Source: Deltaproteobacteria bacterium (lineage in GTDB: Bacteria > Desulfobacterota > Desulfofervidia > Desulfofervidales > DG-60). From it: a stretch of 19,657 nt of DNA. Shown here one piece after another: positions 1 to 8,140 of this stretch. The stretch's first letter is position 1; every line of letters begins with the position of its first letter. The notes beneath the pieces are model-generated. The model ran no database searches. It saw only the letters and a list, made by a program, of their open reading frames with translations, and was not told the origin of the DNA. Location: positions 1-19,657 of the forward strand of contig JAGGTC010000142.1 of the NCBI GenBank assembly GCA_021163945.1, given 5' to 3'. The translations under genes and the position numbers were made by a program.

Positions 1-448
1 CCATTATATTTCTAAGTGCATCAGGGAAATTCCTGAGCAGATTTTCTAAATCCCTATTTGAGGGATTAAAGCTCAATGAGATACCAAAGAGGTCTAATTG
101 TATAACATATTTTTTAAAAAAACTTGAAATCTTATCCCTTAATTTTTGTGTATTTGCCTCTTTTAGTATTTGCTCAAATGTACGACGAGTCATCTCTTCT
201 AATTTGGTTACCCCTCCTAAGGATACATAAACAGAAAGAAAATTTTCTTTAATGGTAAGGTAATAACACAAAAATGCGGCTAATGAACTCTTGCCTATAC
301 CTCTTTCTCCTGCCAAAAAGACATTTTCTTGTTTCCCGGAGGCAGTTTGCCTAACAAATTTAAGGATTTCTTTAATCTGATCAACCCTTCCGACAAAAAG
401 CTCAACAGGCACAGGGTTGCCAGGTGTAAAGGGGCTATTTTCTTTCAC
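1..448 (-). CDS. AAA-type (ORC/CDC6- or archaeal-ATPase-like) ATP-binding protein, 5' part only
   Basis: The N-terminal ~149 codons of a gene that runs off the left edge. It begins at a GTG codon (446-448 on the plus strand) behind an AGGAGGT ribosome binding site (454-460). The product opens with a PGNPVPVELFVGR segment, typical of 'FVGR' P-loop ATPases. A Walker A motif GERGIGKSS follows at about residues 48-56, then an amphipathic helical region. The start lies only 21 bp downstream of the msbA-like stop with no terminator between them, so it may be transcribed with the lipid A operon. The family suggests an ATP-driven switch or STAND-like ATPase. Walker B and the sensor or effector parts lie outside the window, so the role cannot be assigned. 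Confidence 0.75.
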   Translation of the reverse strand, partial: MKENSPFTPGNPVPVELFVGRVDQIKEILKFVRQTASGKQENVFLAGERGIGKSSLAAFLCYYLTIKENFLSVYVSLGGVTKLEEMTRRTFEQILKEANTQKLRDKISSFFKKYVIQLDLFGISLSFNPSNRDLENLLRNFPDALRNIM

Positions 449-469
449 AAGGTACCTCCTATCTTATAA

Positions 470-2215
470 CTAAAGCTCGGCGTATTTCCTTCCCTCATCT
501 TTAAACTGCATCTCATAGAGCCTTCTGTAAAGGCCTCCCCTTGCCAGCAACAGTTCATGACAGCCCTGTTCTATAATGCATCCATTACTTACTACCACAA
601 TCTTATCTGCACGGTGGATGGTAGAAAGACGGTGGGCAATGATTAAGGCAGTCCGCCCCTTAAGCAGATTCTCTAAGGCCTTTTGAACAATCCTCTCTGA
701 TTCTGTATCCAGAAAGGAAGTGGCCTCATCCAATATAAGGATGGGGGCATTTTTCAAAATCGCCCTGGCAATGCAGATCCTCTGTTTTTCACCACCTGAA
801 AGCCTGACCCCCTTTTCACCAAGTATGGTATCGAATCCCTGTGGTAGCCTTTCAATAAATTCCAATGCATAGGCTGCTTCAGCCGCAGCTATAATCTCCT
901 CTTCTGTGCAATCAGGACACCCATAGCGGATATTGTTTCTTATAGTGTCATCAAATAAGATTGTATCCTGCGTAACTAGGGCAATCTGATTGCGCAAGGA
1001 TTTTAAATTTATATCCCTAATATCATGGCCATCTATGAGGATGCTTCCCCTTTCTACCTCATAGAACCTTGGCAATAGATTCACAATGGTTGTCTTCCCA
1101 GCCCCACTAGGGCCTACTAAGGCGACTATCTCACCTGCACAAATGGTAAGATTTACATCCCTCAATACCCATGGCTGGTTTGGCTCATACTTAAAATAGA
1201 CATGCCTGTACTCAATTTTATTAGAGAAATCAGATATCTCTATAGTACCTTTATCCTTTTTTTCAGGGATTTGGTCTAGTATATCAAATACACGGATGGC
1301 AGCGGCTACCCCCTGCTGGATGATATTGTTGATATTGCTTAAGCGCTTAACGGGCCTATAGAGCATAAACACAGCGGCCAAAAATGAGAAGAAATTGCCA
1401 GGGGTGGAGGCCCCATTTATCACCTGATGGCCACCATACCAAATGACAAATGCCACACCTACCCCACCCAAAAATTCCATAAGGGGTGAAGTGATGGTGC
1501 TTATACTTATAGCCCTCATATACCAACGAAAAAGGCAATTGTTGCTCTCTCTAAACCTTTCCTTTTCATAGCCCTCCATACCAAATGCCTTAACGATTCT
1601 GTTCCCAGTAAATGTCTCATGCATTAAAGAGGAGATCTCACCCATCTTCTCTTGACTGGAGGTACTGATGCGTCGCAGGCGACGCCCAATCTTCACTACA
1701 GGGGTAATGGTTAGTGGAAACACCACCATGGCAATGATTGCCAATTTAAAGTCACGATAGAACACAACTGCTGTAAGGCCCATTATAGTGAATACATCAC
1801 ACAAGAGGGCAGTAACTGCCCCTGAAACGGCCTCTTGAATAAGGTTTACATCATTGATAATACGGCTCATAAGTGTACCTGTATGGTGCTTGTGAAAATA
1901 TGAGAGTGGGAGGTCTATGATGTGGGCATATAGCCTTTCACGCAGACTGGCTACAATCTTCTGCCCTACATAATTCATTACATATGTCTGTAAGTAGAAA
2001 AAGATGCCTTTAATGGCATATAAGGCCAAGATAATCAGCGGGAGCAATTTTAACATCCTTATATTTTTCTCTAAAAATATCTTGTCCAAGACCGGCTTTA
2101 CCAAATAGGCCGAGGCAGCTGTAGTCAATGCCACTATCAACATACAGAACATGGCAAAGATAAGGCGATGAAAGTGGGGCCTAATCCAACTAAAAATGCG
2201 TCTATAGATATTCAT
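470..2215 (-). CDS. msbA: MsbA-type lipid A / lipid ABC exporter (permease-ATPase fusion)
   Basis: A half-size ABC exporter of about 581 residues. The N-terminal half carries about six hydrophobic segments (near residues 20-42, 58-80, 135-155, 158-178, 245-265 and 275-290). The C-terminal half is a full nucleotide-binding domain: Walker A GPSGAGKTT (~369-377), Q-loop in VTQDT (~417), signature LSGGEKQR (~473-480), Walker B LILDEAT (~494-500) and H-loop AHRLS (~529). By family it would flip core-lipid A or a related lipid across the inner membrane as a homodimer. Its position directly after lpxB supports the MsbA call over other ABCB-type exporters. The chosen ATG at 2215 overlaps the lpxB stop (TGATG). 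A GTG one codon upstream (2218) is equally possible and adds one residue. Confidence 0.9.
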   Translation of the reverse strand: MNIYRRIFSWIRPHFHRLIFAMFCMLIVALTTAASAYLVKPVLDKIFLEKNIRMLKLLPLIILALYAIKGIFFYLQTYVMNYVGQKIVASLRERLYAHIIDLPLSYFHKHHTGTLMSRIINDVNLIQEAVSGAVTALLCDVFTIMGLTAVVFYRDFKLAIIAMVVFPLTITPVVKIGRRLRRISTSSQEKMGEISSLMHETFTGNRIVKAFGMEGYEKERFRESNNCLFRWYMRAISISTITSPLMEFLGGVGVAFVIWYGGHQVINGASTPGNFFSFLAAVFMLYRPVKRLSNINNIIQQGVAAAIRVFDILDQIPEKKDKGTIEISDFSNKIEYRHVYFKYEPNQPWVLRDVNLTICAGEIVALVGPSGAGKTTIVNLLPRFYEVERGSILIDGHDIRDINLKSLRNQIALVTQDTILFDDTIRNNIRYGCPDCTEEEIIAAAEAAYALEFIERLPQGFDTILGEKGVRLSGGEKQRICIARAILKNAPILILDEATSFLDTESERIVQKALENLLKGRTALIIAHRLSTIHRADKIVVVSNGCIIEQGCHELLLARGGLYRRLYEMQFKDEGRKYAEL

Positions 2216-3321
2216 CACAATATCCTCTTCTCTAATATATTTTTTGCCAGTTGGGCAACACGCTGGCTGGCACCCGGTGTACCTAGGCTATTTCTTACTA
2301 CCCTTAGTGATTCTTTAATTTGCCTTAATTTTTCTGAATTTTCAAGGAAGTAAAGGGCTGTTTCGGCAATATTCTCTGGTCTTGCCTCATTTTGTAAAAA
2401 TTCTGGGACAATCTTTTTTCCTGCAACCCAATTTACCAGCCCAATATAGGGGATATCGGCCAATCTCTTGCCCAGGAAATAGCTTATCCTTGAGAGTCGG
2501 TAGATGATAATAAAGGGTTTTAATAGGATGGCTGCCTCTAGCGTGGCTGTACCTGAGGCCACTAGCAAAAACAAACACCTCCTCATAGTTTGATAATTAT
2601 CCCCCTTAGATAATGTTATTTTAGATAGATTAAATTCATCCTTCAGCCACTTTGTATCAATAGTAGGGGCAACAGGGAGGACAAATCTTAGGCCAGGCCT
2701 TTTTTTCATAATAATTTTAGAGGTTTCAATCATAATAGGCAAAATCTTCTTTATCTCGTTAGGACGACTGCCCGGCATAAGGCCAATTATAGGTTCTGAA
2801 TTATTAGTGGGCTCAGGCATTATATCCAGTAGTGGGTGTCCAACAAAACTTACCTTTATATTGTATCTTTTATATAAAGTCTCTTCAAATGGGAGGATTA
2901 CTGCCATTTCATCTACTAGTTTGGCAATCTTTTTGAGGCGTGACCTTCGCCATGCCCAAACCTGCGGGCCAATATAATAGAGCACTGGTATGCCCCTTTC
3001 CTTTGCCATTTTTGCTACACGCAGGTTAAAATCAGGATAATCAATGGGAATAAACAAAGAAGGTGGGCAATTATCAAATATGGTCTTTATCCGTTTCCAT
3101 GCAAGCCAAATATCCTTTAGGTGTCCCATTACCTCAGTTATACCTACTACAGCCAGTTTCTCGGCAGGATAGATACATTTTAGCCCTACCTTCCTCATTT
3201 GTGGCCCGCCAATGCCTAAGATATCAAGTTCAGGGACAAGGGACTTAAGCCTATAAATAAGGCCTGCCCCATGCAGGTCTCCAGAGGCCTCTCCAGCCAC
3301 CAAAAGGATAGATTTTTTCAT
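2215..3321 (-). CDS. lpxB: Lipid-A-disaccharide synthase
   Basis: A GT19-family enzyme of 368 residues, normal length for LpxB. It condenses UDP-2,3-diacylglucosamine with lipid X to give tetra-acyl disaccharide 1-phosphate, a peripheral inner-membrane step of lipid A synthesis. Visible signatures are the N-terminal AGEASGDLHGAG motif (~9-20), YYIGPQVWAWRR (~117-128), LPFEE, SFVGHPLLD, LMPGSRPNEI (nucleotide-sugar region) and SGTATLEAAIL near the C-terminal lobe. Its ATG overlaps the upstream oxidoreductase stop by 4 bp (ATGA), and its own stop overlaps the msbA-like start. The three genes therefore look translationally coupled. Confidence 0.96.
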   Translation of the reverse strand: MKKSILLVAGEASGDLHGAGLIYRLKSLVPELDILGIGGPQMRKVGLKCIYPAEKLAVVGITEVMGHLKDIWLAWKRIKTIFDNCPPSLFIPIDYPDFNLRVAKMAKERGIPVLYYIGPQVWAWRRSRLKKIAKLVDEMAVILPFEETLYKRYNIKVSFVGHPLLDIMPEPTNNSEPIIGLMPGSRPNEIKKILPIMIETSKIIMKKRPGLRFVLPVAPTIDTKWLKDEFNLSKITLSKGDNYQTMRRCLFLLVASGTATLEAAILLKPFIIIYRLSRISYFLGKRLADIPYIGLVNWVAGKKIVPEFLQNEARPENIAETALYFLENSEKLRQIKESLRVVRNSLGTPGASQRVAQLAKNILEKRIL

Positions 3322-4256
3322 CTATATTTTTTAGAATAGCTGGCTAATTGTCTTTTAATCTGTTCATTGACAAAGAGGGCCAGCTCCAAGGCCCTTTTCC
3401 CCCCTTCACCACTTACTACCGGATTAATCTCTCCCTTTATTGCCCTCAGAAATGAGATAAGTTCCTCCCTTAATGGGTCTGCCCTGGGGAAAGAGAGACA
3501 CTTATTAGAGATAGAATTTCCCTTTCTCTCAAAGAGGTTTAGTTCATGCTTTGCATAATCCAAAGAAAAATAGACATCCTTTTGAAAGATTCGAATCTTT
3601 CTCATCTGTTTGTTAGAGATCCGACTTGCTGTAAGGTTTGCTATACAACCCTTAAATTCAAGCCGTACATTGGCAATGTCTATTTTAGGGGAGATTACAG
3701 GCACACCCACTGCCCTTATCTCCTGCAGGGGTGAATGGACAGCAGCCAAGACAATATCTAAGTCATGAATCATTAGATCAAGTACTACATCAACATCTGT
3801 CCCCCGCTTAGGAAATGGACTAATTCTATGTGATTCAATGAACAAAGGGTCCTTTAGTCTTTTAAAAAGGGCTATTACTGCAGGATTAAATCGTTCCAAA
3901 TGCCCTATCTGAAGTACTACATTTTTCTCTTTTGCTAGGGCAATTAATTCCTCTGCCTCTTCTAAGCTAGTGGCCATTGGCTTTTCCAGAAGCACATGGA
4001 TGCCATTTTTAAGACATGCCTTTGCCACCTCATAGTGTGATGTAGTAGGTACTACCACACTTACAGCCTCAACCTCCCTCAGTAGGGATAAAAGCCCCTT
4101 AAATGCCTTACATCCATAGGTCTTAGCCACTTCTTGAGCACGGGCAAAGTCTATATCCATTACCCCAACTAGCCTTGCCTCATTTAAGGAGGCATATTTA
4201 TCTACATGGTATCTTCCTAAATAGCCTACTCCTACTACACCTACCCTGATAGGCAT
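3318..4256 (-). CDS. Gfo/Idh/MocA-family NAD(P)-dependent oxidoreductase (candidate UDP-GlcNAc 3-dehydrogenase, GnnA-like)
   Basis: A Rossmann-fold oxidoreductase of about 312 residues. It has a dinucleotide-binding glycine motif GVVGVGYLG near the N-terminus and the family EKP motif in HVLLEKPMATS (~88-98). A C-terminal Gfo/Idh domain contains LDLMIHDLD. As first gene of an operon with lpxB and an msbA-like gene it probably acts on a UDP-amino sugar. GnnA of Acidithiobacillus ferrooxidans, which with the transaminase GnnB makes 2,3-diamino lipid A precursors, lies next to lpxB and belongs to this family. No GnnB is in the window, so the GnnA role is an inference. The ATG at 4256 matches the usual start of the family. 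A GTG at 4289 would add 11 residues of no obvious family character and lacks a Shine-Dalgarno. Confidence 0.8.
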   Translation of the reverse strand: MPIRVGVVGVGYLGRYHVDKYASLNEARLVGVMDIDFARAQEVAKTYGCKAFKGLLSLLREVEAVSVVVPTTSHYEVAKACLKNGIHVLLEKPMATSLEEAEELIALAKEKNVVLQIGHLERFNPAVIALFKRLKDPLFIESHRISPFPKRGTDVDVVLDLMIHDLDIVLAAVHSPLQEIRAVGVPVISPKIDIANVRLEFKGCIANLTASRISNKQMRKIRIFQKDVYFSLDYAKHELNLFERKGNSISNKCLSFPRADPLREELISFLRAIKGEINPVVSGEGGKRALELALFVNEQIKRQLASYSKKYR

Positions 4257-4262
4257 ATGGTC

Positions 4263-4291
4263 ATTATAGCAAAGGGTGTTTATATCCACAA
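4263..4291 (-). promoter_or_regulatory. Promoter of the oxidoreductase-lpxB-msbA operon; implies leaderless start
   Basis: On the minus strand a perfect -10 TATAAT (4268-4263) lies 17 nt from a weak -35 TTGTGG (4291-4286). Counting 6 nt downstream of the -10 puts +1 on the A of the ATG at 4256. The mRNA would be leaderless, which agrees with the lack of any ribosome binding site before this ATG. This is prediction from consensus only. Confidence 0.5.
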
Positions 4292-4297
4292 GAAATG

Positions 4298-4323
4298 TTG
4301 CAAAACTGTTTACAGTTTGGCAA
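4298..4323. promoter_or_regulatory. 26-bp imperfect palindrome, candidate operator between divergent genes
   Basis: The arms are TTGC-A-AAACTGT and ACAGTTT-G-GCAA around a 2-bp centre (TT). Eleven of twelve arm positions pair; the A/G pair is the only mismatch. It overlaps the predicted -35 of the M23 gene and lies just upstream of the predicted -35 of the lpxB operon, where a dimeric repressor could control both directions. It does not match the LexA, CRP or FNR consensus spacing. Confidence 0.5.
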
Positions 4324-4338
4324 TTTATATAGTATTAT
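4309..4338 (+). promoter_or_regulatory. Predicted sigma-70-type promoter of the M23-tatD unit
   Basis: TTTACA (4309-4314) and TATTAT (4333-4338) are separated by 18 bp, about 35 bp upstream of the TTG start. The -35 lies inside the 26-bp palindrome, so a bound regulator could occlude it. Consensus matching only. Confidence 0.45.
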
Positions 4339-4371
4339 CAAGACAATAAATATCTTGCTTGGAGGTGGATT

Positions 4372-5703
4372 TTGAAAGTAAAAAGGCCACTTTTACCTAT
4401 AGCAATAGTTATCCTCTTTGCCATTACTATTATATTTCTCTGGTCTACCTATTTTGAGACCAGTGCGCCCAAGATAGTCCTCTTGCCCAAACCCGGTGAG
4501 TTTTTATCAGCAGAAAATACATTTAATATAATCATTAAAGAGAAAGGGTGCGGCCTACGCGAAGTCAGTGTAGTCATTGAACAAGACAAATTTGAGCAGA
4601 GGGTATATCAAGAGGTCTATCCTGAGAAGGGGCAACTGCAAAAGAGGATAAAATTGGATATCTATCCACGAAAATTGGGATTGCACGATGGAAAGGCCAC
4701 TTTAAAGGTCTATGCAAGAGACCACTCTTTATGGCACTGGTTTAAGGGAAATTGCACTGAAATTGTCTACAATGTAAAGATTGATGCTACCTTGCCAACA
4801 ATTGAAGTCCTTACCCATTCTCACAACATCCGCAGGGGCGGGGCGTGTCTGATAGCCTACCGTGCCAATGAAGACCTTGTCAATTATGGCATAATGGAGG
4901 ATACCCTATTCTTTCCTGGGTGCAGGTGGCAAGGGCTGTTCCTAAACCTCTTTGCCTTTCCATATAATGCCTCACAAAATACGATATTTAGGTTACTTTA
5001 CCTAGACAGGGCCGGTAATAAAGGCGAGGCCGGTTTTTACTATCATCTAATCTATAAGAGGTTTAGACACAATAAGATCAATATTACTGATAGCTTTTTA
5101 AAGGCAAAGATGCCTGAATTTTGGAATATATACCCTGAATTAAAGGGGAAATACCTAGAGACCTTCTTAAAGGTAAATCGTGACCTCCGACACCGGACCA
5201 ATGAAGAGATTAAAAAGGTCTGTCAAGTATTTCAACCATTTCCCCTCTGGCATGGCCCATTTTTGAGGATGAAGGGTGCCCCAACGGCGGGGTTTGGAGA
5301 CCACAGGGTCTATTATTACAGGGGTAAAAGGATTGACCGTCAGGTTCACTTGGGGATAGATATTGCATCTTTGGCCCACTTTCCTGTTCCCGCAGCCAAT
5401 GACGGGATAGTGGTCTATAGGGGTTACTTAGGCATATACGGTAATGCTATTATTATAGACCATGGTCTAGGGCTCTTTAGCCTCTATGGCCACCTTAGTA
5501 GTTTCCAAGTAGAAAAAGGACAAAAGGTATGTAAGGGGGATATTATTGGCTATACAGGGACAACTGGTTTAGCAGGTGGAGACCACTTACACTTTAGTGT
5601 CCTTATACACGGGGTATTTGTTGACCCTGAAGAGTGGATAGACCCACATTGGGTAAGAGACAACATATACATTAAATTAAAAAAATTGGGCTTAATACGA
5701 TGA
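4372..5703 (+). CDS. Membrane-anchored M23 (LytM-type) metallopeptidase
   Basis: 443 residues. An N-terminal hydrophobic segment (~8-27) should act as signal anchor, placing the rest in the periplasm. A long middle region (~35-300) of beta-rich, probably Ig-like character precedes a C-terminal M23 domain (~315-430). All catalytic elements are visible: zinc ligands H326 and D330 (HLGID), H407 of the HLH motif, and catalytic H374 (YGH) and H405. The enzyme is predicted to cut peptidoglycan cross-bridges or stems. Translation starts at TTG 4372 behind a strong GGAGGTGG (4361-4368). The stop overlaps the tatD start by 4 bp (ATGA), so the two are coupled. Confidence 0.87.
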   Translation: MKVKRPLLPIAIVILFAITIIFLWSTYFETSAPKIVLLPKPGEFLSAENTFNIIIKEKGCGLREVSVVIEQDKFEQRVYQEVYPEKGQLQKRIKLDIYPRKLGLHDGKATLKVYARDHSLWHWFKGNCTEIVYNVKIDATLPTIEVLTHSHNIRRGGACLIAYRANEDLVNYGIMEDTLFFPGCRWQGLFLNLFAFPYNASQNTIFRLLYLDRAGNKGEAGFYYHLIYKRFRHNKINITDSFLKAKMPEFWNIYPELKGKYLETFLKVNRDLRHRTNEEIKKVCQVFQPFPLWHGPFLRMKGAPTAGFGDHRVYYYRGKRIDRQVHLGIDIASLAHFPVPAANDGIVVYRGYLGIYGNAIIIDHGLGLFSLYGHLSSFQVEKGQKVCKGDIIGYTGTTGLAGGDHLHFSVLIHGVFVDPEEWIDPHWVRDNIYIKLKKLGLIR

Positions 5704-6473
5704 CATTGATAGATACCCATGCCCATTTAGATATGCCTCAATTTGAAGAGGACCTAGATGAGGTCTTAGCCCGTAGCAGGGCCAAATCAATCTCTAAGGT
5801 TATAACCATTGGTACAGATATCTCTAGCAGTAAAAAGGCCATCTCACTTACAGAAAAATATGATTTTGTTTGGGCGGCAGTAGGAATCCACCCCCATGAT
5901 GCAAAAGACTTTACTAAATCAACTTATTCTATACTAAAGGGGCTTGCATCCCATCCAAAGGTTGTGGCCATTGGAGAAATAGGGCTTGATTTCTACAGAG
6001 ACCTCTCACCACATGAGAGGCAATTCTATGCATTTAGGTCTCAAATCAATCTGGCAAGGGAGTTGGGAAAGCCCATCGTTATCCACTGCAGGGAGGCCGC
6101 CTCTGAGGTATGGGAGATTTTGAAAGAGGAAGATGGTTTTTCCATAGGTGGTGTTTGGCACTGTTTTTCAGGCGATTTGAATCTGGCAAATGCCTGTATA
6201 AAAGAGGGATTTCTTATCTCTATAGGGGGTGTTGTTACATTTCCAAAGGCAGAAAGGCTTAGAGAGGTAGTAAAGGAGGTCTCCCTAGACCATATCCTCT
6301 TAGAGACAGATGCCCCATTTTTGGCACCAGTGCCTATGCGGGGGAAGAGGAATGAACCCTCTTTTCTCTATTTTATCGCTGAGGAGGTAGCAAGGATCAA
6401 GCAGAAGACAATCGATGAAGTGGCCAAAATAACCACAAAAAATGCAGAACATTTATTTAAATTCAGATATTGA
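5700..6473 (+). CDS. tatD: TatD-family metal-dependent DNase/hydrolase
   Basis: 257 residues, the usual size of TatD/YcfH/YabD proteins. The metal-binding TIM-barrel signatures are in order: DTHAHLD at the N-terminus (His-x-His), GIHPHDA, GEIGLDFYRD, VIHCREA, WHCFSGD and LLETDAPFLAP near the C-terminus. The family has 3'-5' DNase or D-aminoacyl hydrolase activity in the cytoplasm and a role in DNA repair or quality control. The substrate of this member cannot be told from sequence. It is coupled to the upstream M23 gene by an ATGA overlap. Its stop codon lies inside the predicted htpX promoter. Confidence 0.92.
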   Translation: MTLIDTHAHLDMPQFEEDLDEVLARSRAKSISKVITIGTDISSSKKAISLTEKYDFVWAAVGIHPHDAKDFTKSTYSILKGLASHPKVVAIGEIGLDFYRDLSPHERQFYAFRSQINLARELGKPIVIHCREAASEVWEILKEEDGFSIGGVWHCFSGDLNLANACIKEGFLISIGGVVTFPKAERLREVVKEVSLDHILLETDAPFLAPVPMRGKRNEPSFLYFIAEEVARIKQKTIDEVAKITTKNAEHLFKFRY

Positions 6474-6498
6474 CAAAGAAAGGGGCAGAAATTAAAAT
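6470..6498 (+). promoter_or_regulatory. Predicted promoter of the htpX-like gene
   Basis: A perfect -35 TTGACA (6470-6475) overlaps the tatD stop codon and is followed after 17 bp by TAAAAT (6493-6498). Transcription would start near 6505, leaving a short leader with GGAGG at 6515-6519 before the ATG at 6525. No CIRCE or sigma-32-type element was seen. Confidence 0.6.
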
Positions 6499-6524
6499 TT
6501 AATATAATAAAAAAGGAGGCAAAG

Positions 6525-7385
6525 ATGGGAAGTCAGTTAAGGACGCTTTTCTTTCTTTCCATCTTAACAGCCCTTTTTATACTAATTGGGGGTGCGGTTG
6601 GAGGAAGGGCAGGTATGATGTTTGCCTTCCTCTTTGCCTGTGTAATGAATATAGCTGCCTACTGGTTTAGCGATAAGATAGTATTGGCAATGTATAGGGC
6701 CAGGGAGGTAACAGAGAGAGAGGCGCCACGGCTACACAGGATAGTTTGGGAGCTTGCCCAACGGGCAGGCCTTCCTATGCCTAGGTTGTACATTGTCCCA
6801 AGCAAAACACCAAATGCCTTTGCAACAGGAAGAGATCCTAACCATGCCGCTGTAGCGGTTACTGAGGGCATCCTTGACCTCCTTACAGAAGAGGAGCTTA
6901 AGGGGGTCCTAGGTCATGAACTGGCCCATATAAAACACAGGGACATCTTGATACAGACAGTAGCAGCTACAATAGCTGGGGCAATTGTTATGTTGGCCAG
7001 GATGGGACAGTGGGCCCTCATCTTTGGGGGCTTGAGGGGAGATGATGAAGAGAGGGGTGGCACCTTACAGATGATAGGTGCTATACTCATCCTAATTATT
7101 GCCCCTATAGCAGCATTTTTGATCCAAATGGCCATATCTCGGGCCAGAGAATACTATGCCGATGAAGGTGGGGCCAAATTTTCAGGAAATCCCCTCTATT
7201 TGGCCAATGCCCTAAGAAAGCTTGCCTATGGTGTAAAGAGAGACCCAATGGATGAGGCAAATCCTGCCACGGCCCATATGTTTATTGTCAATCCTTTGAA
7301 GGGTTCCAATATAGCCTCTTTATTCTCTACTCATCCCCCAATTGAGGAGAGGATCTCAAGACTGGAGGCAATGGCTGGGATTTAG
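6525..7385 (+). CDS. htpX: HtpX-like M48 zinc metalloprotease
   Basis: 286 residues, matching the HtpX family. Two N-terminal hydrophobic segments (~6-25 and 30-48) and two more after the active site (~145-165 and 182-202) make it an inner-membrane protein. The zinc site is H131-E132-x-x-H135 in GHELAHIKHRD, with the third ligand E209 in SRAREYYADEGG. The family degrades misfolded or damaged membrane proteins with a cytoplasm-facing active site. The ATG has an excellent GGAGG 5 nt upstream. It has its own predicted promoter and is followed after 2 bp by the next gene. Confidence 0.94.
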   Translation: MGSQLRTLFFLSILTALFILIGGAVGGRAGMMFAFLFACVMNIAAYWFSDKIVLAMYRAREVTEREAPRLHRIVWELAQRAGLPMPRLYIVPSKTPNAFATGRDPNHAAVAVTEGILDLLTEEELKGVLGHELAHIKHRDILIQTVAATIAGAIVMLARMGQWALIFGGLRGDDEERGGTLQMIGAILILIIAPIAAFLIQMAISRAREYYADEGGAKFSGNPLYLANALRKLAYGVKRDPMDEANPATAHMFIVNPLKGSNIASLFSTHPPIEERISRLEAMAGI

Positions 7386-7387
7386 TT

Positions 7388-8140
7388 TTGCATTTAACCG
7401 TACTTACCATAAACCTCCGTTATGAGACAGAGGAAGATGGTCCAAACAACTGGCCATTCCGCAGGGAAAATCTGGCTTATCTAATCAAAAAATTAAAGCC
7501 AGACATCTTTGGCAGCCAAGAAGGTTGGGAGCATCAGATTTATGAATTGCAAAGACTCTTAGCAGATTATAAATTTTATGTAGATGCACCAAAGGAGTGG
7601 GACAGAAAACGTATGTATCCCTGTGTATGGGTAAGAAATGAGGGGATAGAGGTAGAGATGGTAAAGACTATATGGCTATCTGAGACGCCCTACCTACCGC
7701 ATAGCAAGAGTTGGGGGAGTGCCTTCCCTAGAACCCTTACATACATAATTGCCAATATTCAAGGAAAAAGATTTATATTTGCCAGTACCCACCTAGACCA
7801 TATCTCAGAAATTGCCCGTCCAAATCAGGCAACTGTGTTGATAAACCATTTAAAGAAGATACCCCTTCCCATAATCTTGGTAGGTGATTTTAATGCGGTA
7901 CCAAAAAGCAATGAACACAAAATTCTAACAAATTACCTTCGTGATGCCTGGGAATTAATGGGAAAGGAAGATACTGCTACCTATCATGCCTTTACTGGAG
8001 AGGATGCCAAAGGGCGCATTGATTGGATCTTGGTCAGTCCCGAGATTGAGGTAAAGGAGATTGAGGTTATAAAAAAGACCTTTGATGGGCGCTATCCATC
8101 AGACCACTTTCCTATAATTGCTACCTTAGAAATCCTCTAA
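7388..8140 (+). CDS. Endonuclease/exonuclease/phosphatase (EEP) superfamily protein
   Basis: 250 residues forming one complete EEP domain. Motifs in order: TINLRY (N9, metal site), GSQEGW (E45), ASTHLDH (catalytic His region), VGDFNAV (D167, N169), GRIDWILV and PSDHFPI (D239, H240). Members hydrolyse phosphodiesters or phosphomonoesters in nucleic acids, lipids or sugar phosphates. This compact form without extra domains resembles the ElsH/MapP-like soluble branch, but the substrate cannot be assigned. The TTG start lies 2 bp after the htpX-like stop and has no separate ribosome binding site, suggesting re-initiation. The 3' end overlaps the convergent ddl gene by 15 bp. Confidence 0.82.
   Translation: MHLTVLTINLRYETEEDGPNNWPFRRENLAYLIKKLKPDIFGSQEGWEHQIYELQRLLADYKFYVDAPKEWDRKRMYPCVWVRNEGIEVEMVKTIWLSETPYLPHSKSWGSAFPRTLTYIIANIQGKRFIFASTHLDHISEIARPNQATVLINHLKKIPLPIILVGDFNAVPKSNEHKILTNYLRDAWELMGKEDTATYHAFTGEDAKGRIDWILVSPEIEVKEIEVIKKTFDGRYPSDHFPIIATLEIL

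Noticed and set aside
4303..4318. LexA (SOS) box reading of the inner palindrome
   Set aside because: The CTGT/ACAG half-sites are only 2 bp apart here, not the 8 bp of the proteobacterial LexA box.
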